Assembly: GCF_000745265.1 (NCBI RefSeq) | Contig: NZ_JQNN01000001.1 | Coordinates: 682,001-746,000, forward strand | DNA from: Massilia sp. 9096 | Lineage (GTDB): Bacteria; Pseudomonadota; Gammaproteobacteria; Burkholderiales; Burkholderiaceae_D | Direction of reading: 5' to 3' | DNA: 64,000 bases | Shown: in pieces, positions 24,536 to 34,307 of the stretch | Numbering within the stretch: the stretch's first letter is position 1 | How the letters are laid out: the number at the start of each line of letters is the position of its first letter | The notes under the pieces: model-generated | What the model was told of the DNA's origin: nothing | The model's database searches: none | The model's input: the letters and a program-made list of their open reading frames with translations, nothing else | Position numbers and translations under genes: made by a program

Positions 24536-26311
24536 ATGAGTATCGTAAAAAGCAAAGTCGACGCCGTGATCGTCGGCGCCGGCTGGACCGGCGCGATCCT
24601 GGCCAAGGAACTGACCGACCAGGGATTGACCGTGGTCTGCCTGGAGCGCGGCCCGGACCGCGACACCCAGCCGGACTTCGCCTACCCGCGCGTGGTGGAC
24701 GAGCTGGAAGGCTCGGTGCACCGCAAGTACCTGCAATCGCTGGGCCAGGAAACCGTCACCATCCGTCACGGCGTGAGCGACACCGCGGTGCCGTATCGCC
24801 AGATGGGCTCGTTCAAGCCGGGCACCGGCGTGGGCGGCGCGGGCAGCCACTGGTCGGGGGCGCACTTCCGTCCGCTGCCGGAAGACTTCAAGCTGCGCAC
24901 CAACATGGAACAGCGCTTCGGCAAGAAGTTCGTGCCGGCCAACATGACCATCCAGGACTTCCCGATCACCTATGACGAGCTGGAGCCGTGCCTGGACCAC
25001 TTCGAATACGTGTGCGGCACCTCGGGCAAGGCCGGCAACGTCAACGGCCAGATCATCGAGGGCGGCAACCCGTTCGAAGGTGCGCGCAAGCGCGAGTACC
25101 CGCTGCCGGCCAACCCGAACTACCTCGGTTCGGAATGGTTCTACAAGGCCGCCAAGGAGATGGGTTACCACGCCTATCCGATCCCCGCATCGAACGCCTC
25201 GCGCCCCTACATCAATCCCTACGGCTGCCAGATGGGCCCGTGCAATGCCTGCGGCTTCTGCTCGGACTACGGCTGCCTGAACTACTCGAAAGCCAGCCCG
25301 AACGCCAACGTCTGGCCGGTCGTGCGCGGCCGCAAGAACTTCGAGATGCGCACCCACGCGCAGGTGTTGAAGGTCAACCTCGACGCCGACAAGAAAAAGG
25401 CGACCGGCGTGACCTACCTGGACGCCCAGGGCCGCGAGACCGAGCAGCCGGCCGACCTGGTGCTGCTGTGCGCCTTCTCGCTATACAACGTGCACCTGAT
25501 GCTGTTGTCGGGCATCGGCACCCCGTATGACCCGGCGACCAGAACCGGCACCATCGGCCGCAACTACTCGTACCAGAACCTGAACCGCGTCTCGCTGTTC
25601 TTCGACGAGACCGTGCAGGCCAACCAGTTCATCGGCATCGGCGGCGCCGGCGCCACCTTCGACGACTTGAACGGCAAGCAGAACGACCCGACCAAGAGCG
25701 GCTTCATCGGCGGTGGCATCGTGTGGGCGCGCCAGCCGGGTTCGGGTCCTGTGCGCGGCATCGCGACCGCCCCGGGCGTGCCGAACTGGGGCAGCGACTG
25801 GAAGAAGGGCGTCAAGGAAGCCTTCCGCCACTCGTTCTACTACGAAGTGCAGGGCTCCTGCATGTCGTACGAGGATGCGTACCTGAGCCTGGACCCGAAC
25901 TACAAGGACGCGTTCGGCCGTCCGCTGCTGCGCATGACCTTCGACTGGCACGACAACGAAGTCAAGGCCTCGCAGTACCTGGTCGGCAAGGCCCAGGAGA
26001 TGAGCAAGGTGCTCAATCCGCTGGCGATGAAGGGCGACGCCAAGAAGGACGGCTCGCACTACAACATCACCCAGTACCAGTCGACCCATACCTGCGGCGG
26101 CGCGATCATGGGCAGCGACCCGAAGACCTCGGCGTTGAACAAGTACCTGCAATCGTGGGACGTGTCGAACGTGTTCGCACCGGGCGCCAACGCCTTCCCG
26201 CAAAACAACGGCTACAACCCGACCGGCCTGGTGGGCGCGCTCGCCTACTGGTGCGCCAAGGCGATCCGCGAACAATACCTGACCAACCCGGGTCCGCTGG
26301 TGCAGGCATAA
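24536..26311 (+). CDS. GMC-family FAD dehydrogenase, large subunit (gluconate 2-dehydrogenase type)
   Basis: 591 residues, the expected size. An N-terminal FAD-binding motif VIVGAGWTGAILAKELTDQG ends in the acidic Glu of LERG. GTGVGGAGSHWSG is the second conserved GMC segment. A cluster of Cys near residues 229-243 (GCQMGPCNACGFCSDYGC) could hold an iron-sulfur cluster, as in fructose and glucose dehydrogenases of this family. The active-site His-Asn region is THTCGGAIMG and AFPQNNGYNPTG near the end. It oxidises an aldose, aldonate or polyol in the periplasm and passes electrons to the downstream cytochrome. The exact substrate cannot be deduced. It lies between subunit 3 and the cytochrome gene in one operon. 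Confidence 0.92.
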   Translation: MSIVKSKVDAVIVGAGWTGAILAKELTDQGLTVVCLERGPDRDTQPDFAYPRVVDELEGSVHRKYLQSLGQETVTIRHGVSDTAVPYRQMGSFKPGTGVGGAGSHWSGAHFRPLPEDFKLRTNMEQRFGKKFVPANMTIQDFPITYDELEPCLDHFEYVCGTSGKAGNVNGQIIEGGNPFEGARKREYPLPANPNYLGSEWFYKAAKEMGYHAYPIPASNASRPYINPYGCQMGPCNACGFCSDYGCLNYSKASPNANVWPVVRGRKNFEMRTHAQVLKVNLDADKKKATGVTYLDAQGRETEQPADLVLLCAFSLYNVHLMLLSGIGTPYDPATRTGTIGRNYSYQNLNRVSLFFDETVQANQFIGIGGAGATFDDLNGKQNDPTKSGFIGGGIVWARQPGSGPVRGIATAPGVPNWGSDWKKGVKEAFRHSFYYEVQGSCMSYEDAYLSLDPNYKDAFGRPLLRMTFDWHDNEVKASQYLVGKAQEMSKVLNPLAMKGDAKKDGSHYNITQYQSTHTCGGAIMGSDPKTSALNKYLQSWDVSNVFAPGANAFPQNNGYNPTGLVGALAYWCAKAIREQYLTNPGPLVQA

Positions 26312-26320
26312 AGGACGACT

Positions 26321-27709
26321 ATGACGATGAGTTCCAAGAAAAAAGCCATGGTCGCCGTCGTCGGCGCCGCCGTGGTGGTGTTCGCCGGCGCGCTGGCCTA
26401 CGCCTTGACCCCGACCCCGACCCGCGCGATCGCACCGATCAGCGCCCCCGACCCGGTCGCGCTGCATCAACTGGTGGAGCAGGGCCGCTACGTGGCGACC
26501 GCTTCCGACTGTATCGCCTGCCACACGGCGCAAGGCGGCAAGGCCTTCGCCGGCGGCCACGCGATCCAGTCGCCGATCGGTAACATGTACAGCACCAACA
26601 TCACGCCGGACAAGGCGACCGGCATCGGCAGCTACACGCTGGCCGATTTCGACCGTGCGCTGCGCCACGGCATCCGCCAGGACGGCAGCACGCTCTACCC
26701 GGCGATGCCGTACCCGTCGTACGCGAAGATGAGCGACCAGGACGTGCGCGCCCTGTACGCCTACTTCATGCACGGCGTGGAACCGGTCAACGCCGCCAAC
26801 CACGCCAACGACATCACCTGGCCGCTGTCGATCCGCTGGCCGGTGGCGATCTGGCGCAAGCAGTTCGCGCCCGCCGACATGGCGCCGCTCGAGCTGTCCA
26901 AGTACCAGAGCGAGCAGCTGGCGCGCGGCGCCTACCTGGTGCAGGGCGCGGGCCACTGCGGCTCCTGCCACACCCCGCGCGCGAGCTCGCAGCAGGAACT
27001 GGCGCTGAGCGAACTGGACGCCGGCGGCAAGGCCTACCTTGCCGGCGGCCCGGTGATCGACGGCTGGCACGCGGTCAATTTGCGTGGCGACAAGGTGGAT
27101 GGCCTTGGAGACTGGTCCGAGCAGGACATCGTCGACACGCTCAAGACCGGCCGCAACGGCCGCACCGCGGTGGTCGGCAGTCCGATGAACGACGTGGTCG
27201 CGCACAGCACGCAGAACCTGAACGACGCCGACCTGCACGCGATCGCCGCTTACCTGAAGTCGCTGCCGGCCACCGGCGCGTCGAAGTCGACCTTCGTCGC
27301 CAGCGACGACACGGCGAAAGCCCTGCGTGCGGGCCAGGACGGCGAGCGCGGCGCCCAGCTGTATCTCGACAACTGCGCGGCCTGCCACCGCACCGACGGC
27401 AAGTCGAACGCGATCACCTTCCCGGCGCTGCCGGGCAACCCGACCGTGCTGTCGGATGATCCGTCCACGCTGATCCGCCTGGTGCTGGCCGGCAGCCGCC
27501 TGCCGTCGACGCACGAGCGTCCGTCCAACCTCGGCATGCCGGGCTTCGCCTGGCGCCTGTCGGACGACGAGACCGCGCAGCTGGTGACTTTTGTCCGCAA
27601 CAGCTGGGGCAACCATGCGCGCGCAGCGAGCGCATCCGACGTCGCCAGCGTGCGCAAGGCGCTGCAGAAGGATGGGGGACGCGACGACGACAAGGGCGAT
27701 TCGCACTGA
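26321..27709 (+). CDS. Tri-haem cytochrome c subunit of the membrane dehydrogenase
   Basis: 462 residues with an N-terminal hydrophobic signal/anchor (MVAVVGAAVVVFAGALAYAL). There are three haem motifs, CIACH near residue 66, CGSCH near 218 and CAACH near 352, each with typical following segments such as NITPDKATGIGSYTLADFDR. This is the electron acceptor of the GMC subunit and hands electrons to ubiquinone in the cytoplasmic membrane. It starts nine bases after the flavoprotein gene. It is closely similar in layout to the orphan cytochrome at 15581-16900, so the two are probably paralogues. A strong terminator follows. Confidence 0.93.
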   Translation: MTMSSKKKAMVAVVGAAVVVFAGALAYALTPTPTRAIAPISAPDPVALHQLVEQGRYVATASDCIACHTAQGGKAFAGGHAIQSPIGNMYSTNITPDKATGIGSYTLADFDRALRHGIRQDGSTLYPAMPYPSYAKMSDQDVRALYAYFMHGVEPVNAANHANDITWPLSIRWPVAIWRKQFAPADMAPLELSKYQSEQLARGAYLVQGAGHCGSCHTPRASSQQELALSELDAGGKAYLAGGPVIDGWHAVNLRGDKVDGLGDWSEQDIVDTLKTGRNGRTAVVGSPMNDVVAHSTQNLNDADLHAIAAYLKSLPATGASKSTFVASDDTAKALRAGQDGERGAQLYLDNCAACHRTDGKSNAITFPALPGNPTVLSDDPSTLIRLVLAGSRLPSTHERPSNLGMPGFAWRLSDDETAQLVTFVRNSWGNHARAASASDVASVRKALQKDGGRDDDKGDSH

Positions 27710-27731
27710 GCCGTCACGCCGGAGCAGGAAA

Positions 27732-27764
27732 AGGCCAGGCCGGTCGAACGGCCTGGCTTTTTTT
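27732..27764 (+). terminator. Terminator of the dehydrogenase operon
   Basis: An 11-bp stem AGGCCAGGCCG / CGGCCTGGCTT (one G-T pair) with a six-base loop ends in seven T, 23 bases after the cytochrome stop. Confidence 0.88.
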
Positions 27765-27860
27765 ATGGATGACGTGCCCGCCAGGGCGGGTCGATGCGCA
27801 CGGGTATAATCCGGCGCTATCGATTCATCGCCGCATTCACTCCGACCCCATCGACGCACC

Positions 27861-28679
27861 ATGACCCGCCTGACCCTTCCATCGCCCCGCATCTTCCTGC
27901 TCGCCGCCTGCGCGCTCGCGTGCGCGGGCGCGCACGCCCAGAGCGGCGGCAACGACGACAAGATCGATACCGACCGCCCCGATTTCGTCAATTCCCCCGA
28001 CGTGGTCGGCAAGGCCCGCTTCCAGGTCGAAGCGGGCGTGGAATGGGACCGCCAGCGCGAACCCGACGAGCATACCCGTACCATCACCACGCCGCTGACG
28101 CTGCGCTACGGCATCGGCGAGTCCTTCGAGCTGCGCCTCGAGACCGACGGCCGCAGCATCGAGCATGCGAGCGACCCGTCCAGCGGCGCGCACACGACCA
28201 CGGCCGGCTACGCCGACAGCGCGATCGGCTTCAAGTGGCACGGCGCCGACCAGCAGGGCAGCGTCCCCTCGTACGGCGTGATCGTCGAAACCTACGTGCC
28301 CAGCGGCAGCCGCGCGCTGCGTACGCCGGGCCTGCGTCCGGTGCTGTACGTGCCGGCCGAGTGGACCCTGCCGAACGACTTTTCGCTCGGGATCATGCCG
28401 GGCGTGGGGCTGGATCGCAACGACGATGGCGCGCACTACGGCTACGGCGTGATGGCCGCCAGCCTGGGCAAGGATTTCAACGAGCGCCTGCACGGCATCC
28501 TGGAACTGGCGCTGCCCCAGATCGCGCGCGCCGACAATGGTGGCACCCAGGCGCGCGTCGACACCGGCGTGGCCTGGCTGGTCAACAAGGATTGCCAGGT
28601 CGACGCCATCGTGATGCATGGGCTGAACCACAATACGCCGGGACTGAGCCTGGGGTTCGGGTTGTCGTTCAGGCTGTGA
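27861..28679 (+). CDS. Outer-membrane transporter-like beta-barrel (MetA-pathway phenol-degradation type)
   Basis: 272 residues. A signal peptide (IFLLAACALACAGAHA, cleavage before QSGG) precedes the characteristic IDTDRPDFVNSP motif of the PF13557-type family. Alternating beta strands follow (LRYGIGESFELRLETDGR, SAIGFKWHG, YGVIVETYVPSG) and the protein ends in LGFGLSFRL with an amphipathic final strand. Proteins of this family are predicted outer-membrane channels or lipid-associated barrels, named from a phenol-degradation context without proven function. It is monocistronic and followed by a symmetrical terminator shared with the convergent gene. Confidence 0.78.
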   Translation: MTRLTLPSPRIFLLAACALACAGAHAQSGGNDDKIDTDRPDFVNSPDVVGKARFQVEAGVEWDRQREPDEHTRTITTPLTLRYGIGESFELRLETDGRSIEHASDPSSGAHTTTAGYADSAIGFKWHGADQQGSVPSYGVIVETYVPSGSRALRTPGLRPVLYVPAEWTLPNDFSLGIMPGVGLDRNDDGAHYGYGVMAASLGKDFNERLHGILELALPQIARADNGGTQARVDTGVAWLVNKDCQVDAIVMHGLNHNTPGLSLGFGLSFRL

Positions 28680-28681
28680 TG

Positions 28682-28710
28682 AAAAAAACGGGACCGCGCG
28701 GTCCCGTTTT
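28682..28710. terminator. Bidirectional terminator between convergent genes
   Basis: A perfect stem AACGGGACC / GGTCCCGTT around GCGC, with seven A on the left and four T on the right, lies between the stops at 28679 (plus) and 28732 (minus). Confidence 0.85.
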
Positions 28711-28731
28711 CATGGCGACGCCCGGCGCGCG

Positions 28732-29370
28732 TCAATGATCGTTGCGAAAGCCCGGACGGAAAGTCACCGCCGGCGCCTCGCAGTGCTCAACGGCCTTCGG
28801 CTGATATTCGCTTGCGCGCTTTTCGTAGCATTCGTCGAACACCGAACAGTAGCAGTAGTCGATCGTGATGTCGGCCATGTGATCGTGCAGGGCGTCGAAG
28901 ACCGGGTTCGGCTTATCCGGTTCGTCCCAGGTGAACATCGGCAGCGATGCACCTGGACGGACCAGGGCGCCGCGCACGTTGCCGCGCCGGTTCAGGCCGT
29001 TCACGGTGCCTGTCGAGGCCCCACAGCAGGTTTCAAGCAAATCGTTCAGGTCTTTCATCGGCTTGCCCTTGTAGCTCAGCTGGACCCAGTCGATACGCGC
29101 TGGCCCCACGCCATTGTTGGCGAACAGGTATTCCACCGTGCGGCGCGAGCGATCAGCGCCGGGCAAGGGCTTCTCCGTCGACATATTGCGCCACTGCTCG
29201 AGATAGGGATAACTATTGGCGGCAACCAGCTTTTCCATCGCATGTCCGGAATGAATGGCCAGCCCCAGAGAGACCAGCGAGACGATCGTGGCCGCCACCG
29301 CGAGCGTGACGTCGAGCCAGCGCGTGCCGGTGCCGTGCGGGTGGTGATGGGCGTGGTGTTCGTGTTCCAA
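28732..29370 (-). CDS. Single-pass membrane protein of unknown function with His-rich N-terminus
   Basis: 212 residues. The first 16 residues are His-rich (EHEHHAHHHPHG), which could bind metal or simply be disordered. One membrane helix follows (LDVTLAVAATIVSLVSLGLA, about 19-38). The rest is extracytoplasmic and has a cluster of Cys (ETCCGAS, DYCYCSVFDECYE and EHCEAP) that may form disulfides. The segment EYLFANNGVGPARIDWVQLS recurs in many short membrane proteins of unknown role. No family could be named. The upstream 150 bases contain the ppc terminator; a promoter was not located. Confidence 0.65.
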   Translation of the reverse strand: MEHEHHAHHHPHGTGTRWLDVTLAVAATIVSLVSLGLAIHSGHAMEKLVAANSYPYLEQWRNMSTEKPLPGADRSRRTVEYLFANNGVGPARIDWVQLSYKGKPMKDLNDLLETCCGASTGTVNGLNRRGNVRGALVRPGASLPMFTWDEPDKPNPVFDALHDHMADITIDYCYCSVFDECYEKRASEYQPKAVEHCEAPAVTFRPGFRNDH

Positions 29371-29464
29371 CGTGCTCTCCTATGCAGGGTGATTGTTGCT
29401 GCAACCGCAACAAAATAGCATAAAGAAAACTTTTTGAACACGAGCATGTGGCAAAACGATGTGG

Positions 29465-29495
29465 CAAAAAAACAGCGGCCACGCGGGCCGCTGTT
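29465..29495 (-). terminator. ppc terminator
   Basis: A perfect 10-bp stem AACAGCGGCC / GGCCGCTGTT with a five-base loop ends in a run of T on the minus strand, just after the ppc stop at 29522. Confidence 0.88.
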
Positions 29496-29521
29496 CCTTG
29501 CTGCCGCTGCGACGGTGCAGA

Positions 29522-32362
29522 TCAGCCGGTATTGCGCAAGCCCGCCGCCACGCCGTTGATCGACAGGTGGATGCCGCGGTGCACGCGCTCGTCGACTTTT
29601 TCCTGTTCCGACAGCGCGCGGTGGCGTTCGATCAGCTCGACCTGCAGGTGATTCAGCGGGTCGAGGTAGGCGAAGCGGTTCTGGATCGAGCGCGCCAGCA
29701 GCGGGTTGGCCGCCAGGCGTTCGTCGCTGCCGGTCACCAGCGTCAGGCAGCGCAGCGTCTCGGCGTATTCCTCGGTGATGCGCTTGAAGATGCGCTCGCG
29801 CAGGGCGGCGTCCGGCACCAGCTCGGCGTAGCGCGAGGCGATCGCCAGGTCGGTCTTGGCCAGCACCATGTCCATGTTCGACAGCAGCGTGGCGAAGAAC
29901 GGCCAGTGCTCGAACATCTCCTGCAGCAGCGCCTGGCGCTGCTCACGCTCGCCGTCGCCGGAAGCATCGCCGAGCCAGGAAGACACAGCCGCGCCGAAGC
30001 CGAACCAGCCCGGCAGCAGCAGGCGGCACTGGCCCCACGAAAAGCCCCAGGGGATCGCGCGCAGGTCTTCGATGCGGCGCGTGGACTTGCGCGAGGCCGG
30101 GCGCGAACCGAGGTTCAGCTCGGCGATCTCGGCGATCGGCGTGGCCGCGAAGAAGTAGTCGGTGAAGCCCGGGGTTTCGTACACCAGGTCGCGGTAGGCC
30201 TTGTAGGCGCGCTGCGACAGCTCGGCCATCACCGGCTCGAAGCGGGTCAGGCGCTCGACCTGCACGCGGTCCTCGTCGTGCGGGGTCAAGCCGGCTTCCA
30301 GCGTGGCGGCGACCAGCAGCTCGAGGTTGCGCCGGCCGATCTCCGGATTGCTGAATTTCGAGGAAATGATTTCGCCCTGCTCGGTCAGGCGGATCTGGCC
30401 GTTGACGGTGCCCGGCGGCTGCGCCAGGATCGCGTTGTAGCTCGGGCCGCCGCCGCGGCCGACGGTGCCGCCGCGGCCGTGGAACAGGCGCAGCTTGACG
30501 CCGGCGTCCTCGAACACGCGCACGAGTTTGAGTTCGGCCTGGTAGAGCTCCCAGTTCGACGTCATGAAGCCGCCGTCCTTGTTCGAGTCGGAGTAGCCGA
30601 GCATGACTTCCTGCAGCTGGCCCTGCTGGGCGATCATGCGCTTGACCGGATCGAGCGCCATCCAGGCCGCCATGATGTCGCCGGCGCGCTGCAGGTCCGG
30701 GATGGTCTCGAACAGCGGGATCACCATCACGTCGCATTCGCCTTCGCGTGGACGCAGCAGGCCGGCTTCCTTCTGCAGCAGCAGCACCTCGAGCAGGTCG
30801 GACACGGTCTCGGTGTGCGAGATGATGTAGTTGCGGATCGCGCGCGTGCCGTAGCGCTGGCGGATCTCGCGCGCCGCGTGCAGCACGCCCAGCTCGGACT
30901 GCGTGACCTCGGAATAGTCTTCGTACGGCGTGTACAGCAGGCGAGGCTGGGCCAGTTCGTCCAGCAGCAGCTTGACCTTGTCGTCTTCGCTCAAGGCGGC
31001 GTAGTCGGGCGTGACGCCCACGCGCGCGAACAGCTCGGCCAGCACTTTCTCGTGCACGTCCGAGGTCTGGCGCATGTCGAGCGAGGCCAGGTGGAAGCGG
31101 AAGACCTGCGCCGCGCGCAGCAGGCCGGCCAGGCGCGGCTTGACCAGGATCGCGCCGTGGTTGGCCTGGAGCGAATCGGCGAGGAGCTGCAGCTCGGCGT
31201 GGAACTCGGCGGGATCGAGGTAGGGCTCGGCGTGGCCGACTTCCTTGCGCAGGATGTTCGACGAGGCGCCCAGCGCGCGCGCGGTCGCGGCCAGGCGCGC
31301 GTAGATGCCGATCAGGGCGCGCCGGTAGGGCTCGTCGCTGCGGTGCGGCGAGTGGTCGGGCGAATCCTCGGCCAGCACCTGCAGCGCCTCGCTGGCCGGC
31401 ACCAGCAGGGTCGAGGTCGACAGCTCGGCGCCGAGCGCGTGCACCTGGTCGAGATAGAAGTCGAACAGCGTGGTCGACTGGCGCACCAGCGCGCGGCGCA
31501 TGGTGTCGCCGTTGACGTTCGGGTTGCCGTCGCGGTCGCCGCCGATCCAGCTGCCCATCTGCATGTAGGCGGCGTCGCCCAGGTCGGCCTTGGCGCCGTC
31601 GTAATGGGCCGCCAGCTCGTCCTCGACGTCGTCGTACATCGCCGGCAGTTCGCGCAGGAAGGTGCTCTTGTAGTAGGACAGCGCGTTCTCGATCTCGTCG
31701 GCGACGGTCAGCTTTTCGTAGCGCAGCATGCGCGTCTGCCACAGCGTCGTGATGCGCGCCTGCAGCAGCATCTGGTTGTGCGCCGCTTCCTTCGGCGTGA
31801 GCGGCAGGTCGCGTTCGGCCAGCAGGCGCGCGATGTCGTGCTCGGCGTCGAGAATACTCTTGCGCTGCACTTCGGTCGGGTGCGCGGTCAGCACCGGCGA
31901 GATCAGCGCGTCGCGCAGGAAGGCCTCGACCGCGCTCTTGTCGACGCCGGCGCTTTTCAGGCGCTCGAGCGCGTAGGCCACGGTCGACGGCTGCGCCTTG
32001 GTGCCGGCCAGCATGTGGGCGCGGCGGCGGCGCACGTGGTGCTGGTCTTCGGCGATGTTGGCCAGGTGCGAGAAGTAGGAAAAGGCGCGCACCACCGAGT
32101 TGGTTTCTTCGCGCGTGAGCTTTTTCAGCAGGCCCGTGAGTTCGGCGCCGGCCTGGGGATCGTCTTCGCGGCGAAAGCGCACCGCCGTCTGGCGGATGGT
32201 CTCGACCACGTCGAACACGGCTTCGCCTTCCTGTTCGCGCAGCACGTCGCCGAGCAGGCGGCCGAGCAGGCGGATGTCTTCTTTCAGGGGCGCGTCCTTG
32301 TCGACGCCGGCGGGTTGATCTTTAACGTCCGGGGCATTCACGTCTAGAGCAGGTTTGTCCAT
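29522..32362 (-). CDS. ppc: Phosphoenolpyruvate carboxylase
   Basis: About 946 residues, typical for bacterial Ppc. It fixes bicarbonate to phosphoenolpyruvate to give oxaloacetate, the anaplerotic input to the citric acid cycle. Catalytic blocks are visible: VLTAHPTEVQRKS (catalytic His), SWIGGDRDGNPNV, MLGYSDSNKDGG (ordered near the active site), FHGRGGTVGRGGGP and the C-terminal RNTG. The start was set at 32362 (MDKPALDV); the ATG at 32428 or 32470 would add a poorly conserved leader, and no strong ribosome-binding site separates them. The gene is divergent from hemC across about 150 bases. Identification is secure. Confidence 0.96.
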   Translation of the reverse strand: MDKPALDVNAPDVKDQPAGVDKDAPLKEDIRLLGRLLGDVLREQEGEAVFDVVETIRQTAVRFRREDDPQAGAELTGLLKKLTREETNSVVRAFSYFSHLANIAEDQHHVRRRRAHMLAGTKAQPSTVAYALERLKSAGVDKSAVEAFLRDALISPVLTAHPTEVQRKSILDAEHDIARLLAERDLPLTPKEAAHNQMLLQARITTLWQTRMLRYEKLTVADEIENALSYYKSTFLRELPAMYDDVEDELAAHYDGAKADLGDAAYMQMGSWIGGDRDGNPNVNGDTMRRALVRQSTTLFDFYLDQVHALGAELSTSTLLVPASEALQVLAEDSPDHSPHRSDEPYRRALIGIYARLAATARALGASSNILRKEVGHAEPYLDPAEFHAELQLLADSLQANHGAILVKPRLAGLLRAAQVFRFHLASLDMRQTSDVHEKVLAELFARVGVTPDYAALSEDDKVKLLLDELAQPRLLYTPYEDYSEVTQSELGVLHAAREIRQRYGTRAIRNYIISHTETVSDLLEVLLLQKEAGLLRPREGECDVMVIPLFETIPDLQRAGDIMAAWMALDPVKRMIAQQGQLQEVMLGYSDSNKDGGFMTSNWELYQAELKLVRVFEDAGVKLRLFHGRGGTVGRGGGPSYNAILAQPPGTVNGQIRLTEQGEIISSKFSNPEIGRRNLELLVAATLEAGLTPHDEDRVQVERLTRFEPVMAELSQRAYKAYRDLVYETPGFTDYFFAATPIAEIAELNLGSRPASRKSTRRIEDLRAIPWGFSWGQCRLLLPGWFGFGAAVSSWLGDASGDGEREQRQALLQEMFEHWPFFATLLSNMDMVLAKTDLAIASRYAELVPDAALRERIFKRITEEYAETLRCLTLVTGSDERLAANPLLARSIQNRFAYLDPLNHLQVELIERHRALSEQEKVDERVHRGIHLSINGVAAGLRNTG

Positions 32363-32509
32363 ATCGACCACAGTTAAGGTTGAAACACCGTTGGAACCGC
32401 CACCCCTGGGATGGCGTTTGTCATGCATGATCGGAGAAGGGCGCATGATAAAATTTGTGGTCTTAAGCATGAGCCTCTACCGGCGCTGGCCGATCCGGGC
32501 ACAACGACA

Positions 32510-33517
32510 GTGAAAGAATCCGTTTTGAACTCGAATGACACGACGCAGCACATCCCCGCGACTTTGGTGATCGCATCGCGCGAAAGCAGGCTGGCCATGT
32601 GGCAGGCCACGCACGTGCGCGACCGGCTCGCGGCATTATATCCGTCTTGCCAAGTCAGCATCCTCGGAATGACCACCCGCGGCGACCAGATTCTCGACAA
32701 GACCTTGTCCAAGGTCGGCGGCAAGGGCCTGTTCGTCAAGGAACTCGAAGTCGCCATGGCCGAGGGCCGCGCCGACCTCGCCGTGCACTCGCTCAAGGAC
32801 GTGCCGATGGAGCTGCCGGAAGGTTTTGAACTGACCGCCGTGCTCGAGCGCGAAGACCCGCGCGACGCCTTCGTCTCGAACGATTACGACAGCCTGGCCT
32901 CGCTGCCTGCCGGTTCCATCGTCGGCACCAGCAGCCTGCGCCGCCAGGCCCTGATCGCCGCGCGTTATCCCCAGCTGGTGGTCAAGCCGCTGCGCGGCAA
33001 CCTCGACACGCGCCTGGGCAAGCTGGACCGCGCCGACTATGCCGCCATCATCCTCGCCGCCGCCGGCCTGAAGCGCCTGGGCCTGGAACGGCGCATCCGC
33101 GCCTACCTGTCGCCGGAAGACAGCCTGCCGGCCGCCGGCCAGGGCGCGATGGCGATCGAGATCCTGTCGGGCCCGCGCAGCGACGGCGTCGACCTGGCCG
33201 CGCTGCTCGCGCCCTTGAACCACGACGCCACCGCGCGCGCGGTGCAAGCCGAGCGCAAGGTGTCGAAGGTGTTCGGCGCCAGCTGCCAGATTCCGCTGGC
33301 GGCGCACGCCACCCTGGACGGCCTGCACGGCAGCCAGACGCTGCGCCTGCGCGCGATGGTCGCCACGCCCGACGGCCGGCGCCAGGCGTTCGCCGAGGCC
33401 ACCGGCCCGGCCTCCTTGCCCGAGCACCTGGGCGAGCTGGTCGCGCAGCAGCTGATGCAGCAGGATGCGCACGCCATCCTGGCCGAGTGCAAGGCCGACG
33501 CCGCCGGCGACGCTTGA
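32510..33517 (+). CDS. hemC: Hydroxymethylbilane synthase (porphobilinogen deaminase)
   Basis: About 335 residues. It joins four porphobilinogen units into hydroxymethylbilane in haem biosynthesis. [15 protein letters not shown] opens the catalytic core, with [29 protein letters not shown] and the dipyrromethane-cofactor Cys in [14 protein letters not shown]. No ATG gives a normal start: a GTG at 32510 or a TTG at 32525 leads directly into the conserved region, while the ATG at 32411 would add about 30 non-conserved residues. The GTG is used here, with moderate certainty. It is followed by hemD after 13 bases in one operon. Confidence 0.95.
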   Translation: MKESVLNSNDTTQHIPATLVIASRESRLAMWQATHVRDRLAALYPSCQVSILGMTTRGDQILDKTLSKVGGKGLFVKELEVAMAEGRADLAVHSLKDVPMELPEGFELTAVLEREDPRDAFVSNDYDSLASLPAGSIVGTSSLRRQALIAARYPQLVVKPLRGNLDTRLGKLDRADYAAIILAAAGLKRLGLERRIRAYLSPEDSLPAAGQGAMAIEILSGPRSDGVDLAALLAPLNHDATARAVQAERKVSKVFGASCQIPLAAHATLDGLHGSQTLRLRAMVATPDGRRQAFAEATGPASLPEHLGELVAQQLMQQDAHAILAECKADAAGDA

Positions 33518-33530
33518 AGCGCCTGCGCCG

Positions 33531-34307
33531 ATGAACGAGCGGCTGGTCGTCGTCACCCGCCCGCGCCGCCAGGCCGGGCCGCTGGCCGATGCGATCGCGG
33601 CGCTGGGGCGCACGGCGGTCGTGCTGCCGCTGCTGGAGATCGCGCCGCTGCCCGACACCACGCTGCTGCAGGCCGCACTGAGCGACCTGGCGCGCTATGC
33701 GCTGGTCGCCTTCGTCTCGCCGAACGCGATCGAGGCCGCCTTCGCCCATGTGCGCGCGTGGCCGGGCGCGACCGCGATCGCCGTGGTCGGCGCCGCCAGC
33801 CGCGCGGCGTTGGCGCAATATCCCGTGATCGACCCCGCCACCCGCATCGTCAGCCCGCTCGACCCGGCTTTCAGCGATTCCGAACACCTGATCGAAGCCC
33901 TGGAGGCCACGCTCGGCCTGGATGCGCTGCGCGCCCGCCGCGTGCTGGTGGTGCGCGGCGACGGCGGACGCGAACTGCTGCCCGACGCCCTGCGCGCCGC
34001 CGGCGCCGAGGTCGAGACCGTGGCCGCCTACCGCCGCGCCGTGCCGGCCTTGAGTCCCGCGCTGGCGGCCTCGCTTCAAGCCTTGCTGGCGCGGCCGAAC
34101 GACTGGATCATCACCAGCTCGGAAGCGCTGCGCGGCCTGGTCGAGCTGGCCGGCCGGCTCGAAACGCCGTGCACTGTGGCAGATTTGCAACATCAACGCC
34201 TGATCGTGCCACATTCGAGAATCGCCGAGACCGCACGGGCGCTGGGTTTTACCGACCTGACGCTGACCGGCTCCGGCGACGAGCGTCTGCTTGCCGCGTT
34301 ACAATGA
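33531..34307 (+). CDS. hemD: Uroporphyrinogen-III synthase
   Basis: 258 residues. It cyclises hydroxymethylbilane with inversion of ring D to give uroporphyrinogen III. The fold is seen as VVVTRPRRQAGPLADAI, ALVAFVSPNAIEAAF, VLVVRGDGGRELLPDALRA and DWIITSSEALRGLVEL, the sparse but typical HemD motifs. The ATG is 13 bases after the hemC stop. Its stop codon overlaps the hemX start (ATGATGA), so translation of the two is probably coupled. The position in hemC-hemD-hemX-hemY makes the call firm. Confidence 0.94.
   Translation: MNERLVVVTRPRRQAGPLADAIAALGRTAVVLPLLEIAPLPDTTLLQAALSDLARYALVAFVSPNAIEAAFAHVRAWPGATAIAVVGAASRAALAQYPVIDPATRIVSPLDPAFSDSEHLIEALEATLGLDALRARRVLVVRGDGGRELLPDALRAAGAEVETVAAYRRAVPALSPALAASLQALLARPNDWIITSSEALRGLVELAGRLETPCTVADLQHQRLIVPHSRIAETARALGFTDLTLTGSGDERLLAALQ

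Noticed and set aside
25481..28090. Long minus-strand open frame opposite the GMC and cytochrome genes
   Set aside because: Spans two well-supported genes on the other strand and the terminator between operons, and has no family features.
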